A DNA stretch of 64,000 nucleotides, from NCBI GenBank assembly GCA_900074885.1, contig FJUW01000061.1, positions 1-64,000 on the forward strand, read 5' to 3'. A program made the translations under genes and the position numbers. This stretch comes from Rhynchosporium graminicola. Taxonomy: Eukaryota > Ascomycota > Leotiomycetes > Helotiales > Ploettnerulaceae. This document shows positions 59,257 through 64,000 of the stretch, one piece after another; within the stretch, counting starts at the first letter, position 1; each line of letters begins with the position of its first letter. Under the pieces are notes generated by a model, which worked only from the letters and a program-made list of their open reading frames with translations, was not told the origin of the DNA and did not search any database.

Positions 59257-61080
59257 ATAATCTACTTGCTAACGCTCTCTCTCGCAGAACAGATGAATTA
59301 GATAACTAGAATAACGCTAAAAGAACTTAGCGTTTATAGTAGCTACTACGCGAAGACTAAATTGATCTAGTACTACTTATAAGTAACTTCCGGAATAGCT
59401 CCGACTCTATAGATAACTTTAAGCTTATTAATACCTTAGAAGTCGCTAACCTATCGCTAGTCTTTTCTATAGTATAATAAGTACTTAACGCTAATCGCAC
59501 TATGCTATTACTCTAAGCTTTACGGAAATAAGCTCTCTTTACTATTCTTAGAAAACTAACTATAGAAAAAGATCTTCTACTCTATAAAGGAAGACTAATC
59601 GTACTTAACGTCTTATACCTTCGCACGCTACTTATACGCGAAGTATACGACCGATTAAAGACTACTTATCTAAGTATAAAGAAGACCTTATAACTACTAG
59701 TATTATAATACTAGTAGTACGGAATCGCTTTAACTATTAACTAGTACTATTATAACTATTATACTTACTAACGAATTTAAGTACCGCGCGATAAGAAACC
59801 GGGCCTCCTCTAACCTCTGCTTATACTATCACGTTTATAGGAGTATATTATAGTCGACTACTATAGCTTTAACTGCGATAAATATAGCTACGATAACGTT
59901 CTCGTATTTATTAACTATTTTAGTAAATAAGTAATTAGTATTCTATACCGAAAGACCTCCGATACGCGCGACCTTATAAAGCTTTACTTATACTACGTAT
60001 ACCGCTATTTCGGAGCTCTATTAATAATTACCTCTAATAGAGGGCCTTAATTCGTTTCCCGTTTTTAGACTATAGTTATCACGATTCTTAGTACTAAAAG
60101 ATAGCTTTCTATAGTAGACTACTTATAAACAGATAACTAAATAGAGATCTATAACTAATATCTCTAANGCATAATCTACTCGCTAATACTCTCTCTTATA
60201 GAACAGATAAATTAGACGACTAGAATAACACTAAAAGAACTTAGCGTTTATAGTAGCTATTACGCGAAGACTAAATCGATCTAGTACTACTTATAAGTAA
60301 CTTCCGGAATAGCTCTAACTCTATAGATAACTTTAAGCTTATTAACACCTTAGAAGTCGCTGACCTATCGCTAGTCTTTTCTATAGTATAGTAAGTATTT
60401 AATACTAATCGTATTACGCTATTACTTTAAGCTTTACGGAAATAAGCTCTCTCTACTACTCCTAGAAAACTAACTATAGAAAAAGATCTTCTACTCTATA
60501 AAGGAAGACTAATCGTACCTGACGTCTTATACCTTCGTATACTACTTATACGCGAAGTATACGACCGATTAGAGACTACCTATCTAAGTATAAAGAAGAC
60601 CTTATAACTACTAGTATTATAATACTAGTAGTACGGAATCGCTTTAACTATTAACTAGTACTATTATAACTATTATACTTACTAACGAATTCAAGTGCCG
60701 CGTAATAAGAAACTAGGCCTCCTCTAACTTCTGCTTATACTATCATGTCTATAGGAGTATATTATAGTCGATTACTATAGCTTTAACTGTGATAAATATA
60801 GCTACGATAACGTTCTCGTATTTATTAACTATTTTAGTAAATAAGTAATTAGTATTCTATGCCGAAAGACCTCTGATACGCGCGATCTTATAAAGCTTTA
60901 CTTATACTACGTATATTACTATTTCGGAGCTCTATTGATAATTACCTCTAATAGAGGGCCTTAATTCGTTTCCTGTTTTTAGACTATAGTTATTATAATT
61001 CTTAGTACTAAAAGATAGCTTTCTATAGTAGACTACTCGTAAATAGATAGCTAAATAGAGATCTATAACTAATATCTCTA
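59257..61080 (+). repeat. Direct duplication of about 910 bp of pol, joined at an N
   Basis: 59257-60166 and 60171-61080 are the same stretch of RNase H/integrase, differing mainly by C/T and G/A (for example TTGCTAACGCTCTCTCTCGCAG against TCGCTAATACTCTCTCTTATAG-like text). A single N at 60168 marks the junction. This looks like two sequence pieces of one or two diverged copies placed end to end. Confidence 0.8.
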
Positions 61081-61957
61081 ACGTAGATTACGACCTTTTA
61101 TCTCTTACTATTAAGACGATTAGTCGGAATTCTTACTTATTATAGACTACGCCTAGATAACTCTCTCTTACGAATCCCTTAGAGGTCTCTTACCCTTTGA
61201 AGTCGTTTATAGATATATACCTTATATTAATTAGAATTAGAAAGACTTACCTGACTTTACTATACTTACTAATAAGTTGAATACTTAGTAAGCTCTAGAT
61301 TACGCTAATCGCTTACGCGACGCCTAGACTACTACTTAATCTAGCTTCTAATATATATAAGCTAAGATATCTTAATCTTATAATCGCTTACGCTATAAAG
61401 TCGACTTTACTATAGACGACCTTATCTAGCTAGATATACGCTACTTTATAAGTACTCGATCTAGTAAAAAACTCGACTTTCCGACTAACGGACCCTTCCG
61501 TGTAATTGAAAAGGTTAGAAGCTCTTATCGCTTAGAGCTCCCTGCTAGTATAAAAGTATATAACGTATTCCCTGCTGCTAAGCTACGGAAGTATCTAAAC
61601 GACCTCTTGCTAGGATAAACCTTACTACTACTATTACTTATTAATATTACTAGTAATAATAAATAGGAGATCGAAGATATATTTATGTGCCGTAGGTAGC
61701 GTAATAGCCTCTTATACCGAGTTTCCTAGTTAAATTAAGACGTCGATCTTATATAGTACGACGCTATAGACGTTAAATACGCTCCTACTAAGCTATAATA
61801 ATTCCACCTTAATAACCTAATATAAGCTAGACCTCTTACTAGATTACCTAATTAGCTAAAAGCTTTCTACGATAGAATTAATAATTATGACTACTTTAAT
61901 AGTAATAAGGAGATAAACTAACGCTCGAGGGCGAGCTTTTTTCGGAGGGAGGAGTAG

Positions 61958-62099
61958 TATAACGACTAGTTAGGTTTAGAGGTCTCTCCCTATTAGTAGA
62001 AATACTTATTACTAAGCGAGATTACACGAGTAGAGTTTAGGGGCCCCTTTTTATATATATACTTCTATTCTCTCTCTACTTCTTCACTCCTTAGTTATA
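61958..62099 (+). repeat. Probable 3' LTR of the nested gypsy
   Basis: It starts TATAACGACTAG (RIP form of TGTAACGACTGG) straight after the purine-rich GGAGGGAGGAGTAG and ends near GTTATA (RIP form of GTTACA). The length is about 142 bp. The right boundary is less certain than the left. Confidence 0.55.
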
Positions 62100-63149
62100 G
62101 ATTCTCAAGTGATTCTTACTACTTCATATTCATAGTAATATGAGGTCTTATTACTCAGGTAGTTTTGAGACCTTTCTAGAGCAAGCGTCACAAGTTTCTT
62201 TAAAGTCGGAATTATCTATTAATTAGTTAGTTTATTATTATATAAAAGATATTATTAACTTACTAGATTCCGAGTCTAGCTGTATTAAGAGTCTTCGTAT
62301 ATTAAAAGCCTTATGATTAAACTTATAATAAGTAATATAATTACTCGTAGAGTGATTTACTCTCTAGCCTTTAAAGACCTTTCTATATGAATTATTAGTA
62401 TATATATATAAATAGAGTAGATTTTAATACTTATGTGCAACCTTTATGTAAGCACTTAATAGTAACTAATCGAGGCTCCGTAGGGTCCTCTCTAGGAGGC
62501 TCTAAAGTCTTAGAAAAGAGACCCTTTTCAAAGATAATAGGTTAATCTTTAGTATTAATCTCAAAATTAAAGGCGTTTTGAGCTCTATTAATAGAGATAG
62601 CTATCTGATAACCGGAAGTAGATATAATAGAGGTATAGATATATATATTTATATATATATATATATAAAATTATATAGATATATAAGAGTAAAGAGTAAG
62701 ATAAGTATAAAAGTAATACTAGATATCGATAATCTGAAGAAGATATTTCGATTACTACGAGGGAGTAAAGGTTCTTATATATAAAATATATAGTTTCTAG
62801 AATAATCTACTTAGATATCGATTTCTAAGCATATTATAAATAGATTCGTTGATTTATAAGTATTAGAAATCACTAGAATAGAATAGAATTATCTAGAAAA
62901 TCGATTATAAATCTACGATTAGAAAGCGTATTCTAGTTATTTCTAATAGTTTCTAGATTATATAAGATTAATAAGCTATTATTACTAATAGAAACTTGAT
63001 TTCTAATAGTAAGTTCTAGTAATTTCTACTTTAAGAAGACTTAGTAGACTCTCGTATTAAGTAGCGAGTTCGCTTCAAGTGGCGAGGGCCTAATCTTAGA
63101 AAGGATAGTTAAGCGAAGATCTAAGCCTAATACGTGCTAGTCTAAAGTC
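62100..63149. repeat. RIP-degraded sequence between gypsy 3' LTR and hAT right end
   Basis: This should be the remaining hAT interior. On the minus strand near 62560-62420 a short readable run (EKGLFSKTLEPPREDPTEPR) has no assigned family. A TA run at 62640-62670 creates an Ile-Tyr frame that is not a gene. Confidence 0.45.
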
Positions 63150-63280
63150 ACGTGAGTTAATCGATTTTTAATCGATTAAATCAATTATAATTAGATTAGA
63201 TTAGATTAACTCTGAATTACCTTTGATTAGATTAGATTAACTCGAGTTAATCTAATCTAATCTAATCATTTCGCACACTG
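63150..63280. repeat. Right hAT end: subterminal repeats and TIR
   Basis: TTAATCGATT words and repeated GATTAGATTA and TAATCTAATC units precede the tip TTTCGCACACTG, which is the reverse complement of the left tip apart from two transitions. Confidence 0.8.
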
Positions 63281-64000
63281 TGAGTAAGTAAGTATCGAGC
63301 GTGGGGAAAATCCGGGGGTGCTTTGATCTCAGGACGGTCCGACGGTTCCTGCGAAACAAAGCAAGGAAATAAAAATGCAGAGCCAAGAGTTCACTGATAG
63401 CCTGTTGTGTTTCACGGTATCCACGTGCTTTGTCTTTTAATAGGTTGCAAGAGAATCTGTGTGAGGAAAGGGTAATTCAAAGTCAATGTTTGAATCATAT
63501 TATAATGTCCTTGCGATAATCAAGCGGAGTTCTGGTGAAGGAACTGGCGATAGTATTTTGGATATTTCCGCCAGGAACACAGAATTTTTTTAGATCTTGA
63601 ACCTGAATTGACGGCTACTTTATTCTGTCTTAGCATCTCGAAATGCTCAGAACTTTATACAGGAACATGCGTCTCAGACCTAATCTTCATTGAGCTATGG
63701 GGTAGTTGATCCATGAACGATAACTTGAATCCGGGGAAAGGTCAAAATAACCCTAAGACTATTGGCAGAGTTGCAGATCGGTCTCGAGACCATCTGATAT
63801 ATTGCTTCGTTTCTACATAGTCGGCTAAAATTCAAACATTTCATCTGTTAGTCATAGACTATGTATTGTCTGTATGTAGGTTAGAAGATAACGAAAATCT
63901 GGGGAACTTGTTGTTCTCGAAGCAGGAAGTTTCATATAAGATACATTTCGGGAACATTTCCAGAAGGAGACAAGATTTGTTGAGTGTGTTGTTAGTCGCG
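63281..64000. other. Ordinary composition returns; no gene seen
   Basis: Immediately after the 8-bp target duplication the base composition returns to that of the gene blocks. No frame, RNA or repeat is recognised in the last 720 bases. Confidence 0.5.

Larger units (their letters stand above)
57660..62099 (+). mobile_element. Ty3/gypsy retrotransposon (chromovirus type), RIP-dead, nested in the hAT
   Basis: On the plus strand reverse transcriptase is readable with RIP stops: IPVLFIKKANRSLRFYIDF (about 58150-58205), LPFGLTNSL (about 58410) and YLDDILIYS (about 58490-58515). Next comes RNase H (IEIDANNR, VAYFSKT, ADYNFIITYRLRKYNLLANA; about 58930-59290) and integrase (IIVDYYSFNCDKY, NRGPQFVSRFQT; about 59850-60070). 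The pol end reads RGRAFFGGRSS-like sequence at about 61930, with a purine tract just before a 3' LTR at 61958. No 5' LTR was found, so the left side is truncated or unrecognised. About 910 bp of RNase H and integrase occur twice. Confidence 0.85.
56774..63280 (-). mobile_element. hAT transposon with TIRs and 8-bp target duplication, carrying a nested gypsy element
   Basis: The left end starts CAGTATACGAAA. The right end, read on the minus strand, starts CAGTGTGCGAAA; the 12-bp tips differ only by two G/A changes. Directly outside are identical 8-bp sequences, TGAGTAAG at 56766-56773 and at 63281-63288, which is the hAT target-duplication length. Inside both ends are subterminal TTAATCGATT and GATTAGATTA repeats (56790-56900 and 63150-63265). 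A hAT transposase C-terminus lies near the left end on the minus strand. The middle is filled by a Ty3/gypsy element in plus orientation. Everything is heavily RIP-mutated. Confidence 0.85.

Noticed and set aside
62578..62784. 68-codon open frame rich in Ile-Tyr
   Set aside because: Comes from a TA dinucleotide run in RIP-mutated DNA.

Overview
This window is nuclear DNA of a filamentous ascomycete (Pezizomycotina; Leotiomycetes is my guess, not shown). The grounds are short GT-AG introns with CTAAC/CTAAT branch sites, typical fungal families (fungal-specific C2H2 factor, HET, NB-ARC/TPR, CorA-like, CmcJ-like), and A+T-rich repeat blocks whose old reading frames are full of TAG/TAA from C-to-T and G-to-A change. 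That pattern is the mark of repeat-induced point mutation (RIP).

Layout. 1-4.5 kb is a RIP-degraded repeat island: a Ty3/gypsy gag relic on the minus strand, broken by a younger solo LTR with a perfect 5-bp target duplication, then a very short element with two LTRs. 5.4-31.8 kb is an ordinary core block of five intact multi-exon genes: a SNF2 ATPase with PHD-type zinc fingers (+), a C2H2 transcription factor (+), a Ufo1-like F-box/WD/UIM protein (-), a secreted repeat protein with a C-terminal hydrophobic tail (-), and a membrane-anchored aspartic-peptidase-like protein that has lost its first catalytic Asp (+). Several kilobases of low-complexity DNA lie between them. A Cys-type tRNA sits at 33.5 kb.

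34.5-56.8 kb is an accessory block where intact and broken genes mix: a HET-domain pseudogene, an intact seven-exon thiolase-like gene, an MFS transporter pseudogene, a CmcJ-like oxidoreductase with a one-base problem at its last junction, a three-part NLR-like protein (alpha/beta-hydrolase-like, NB-ARC, TPR), and a CorA-like channel protein. HET and NLR families act in non-self recognition. The thiolase, transporter and oxidoreductase could be leftovers of a metabolic cluster, but that is inference.

56,774-63,280 is a second RIP island. It is bounded by matching hAT-type terminal inverted repeats and an exact 8-bp target duplication (TGAGTAAG), so the whole 6.5 kb is one hAT insertion with a gypsy element nested inside. 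About 0.9 kb of the gypsy is present twice, joined at an N. I reconstructed exons by hand, keeping frame and canonical splice sites; where frames would not join I say so.
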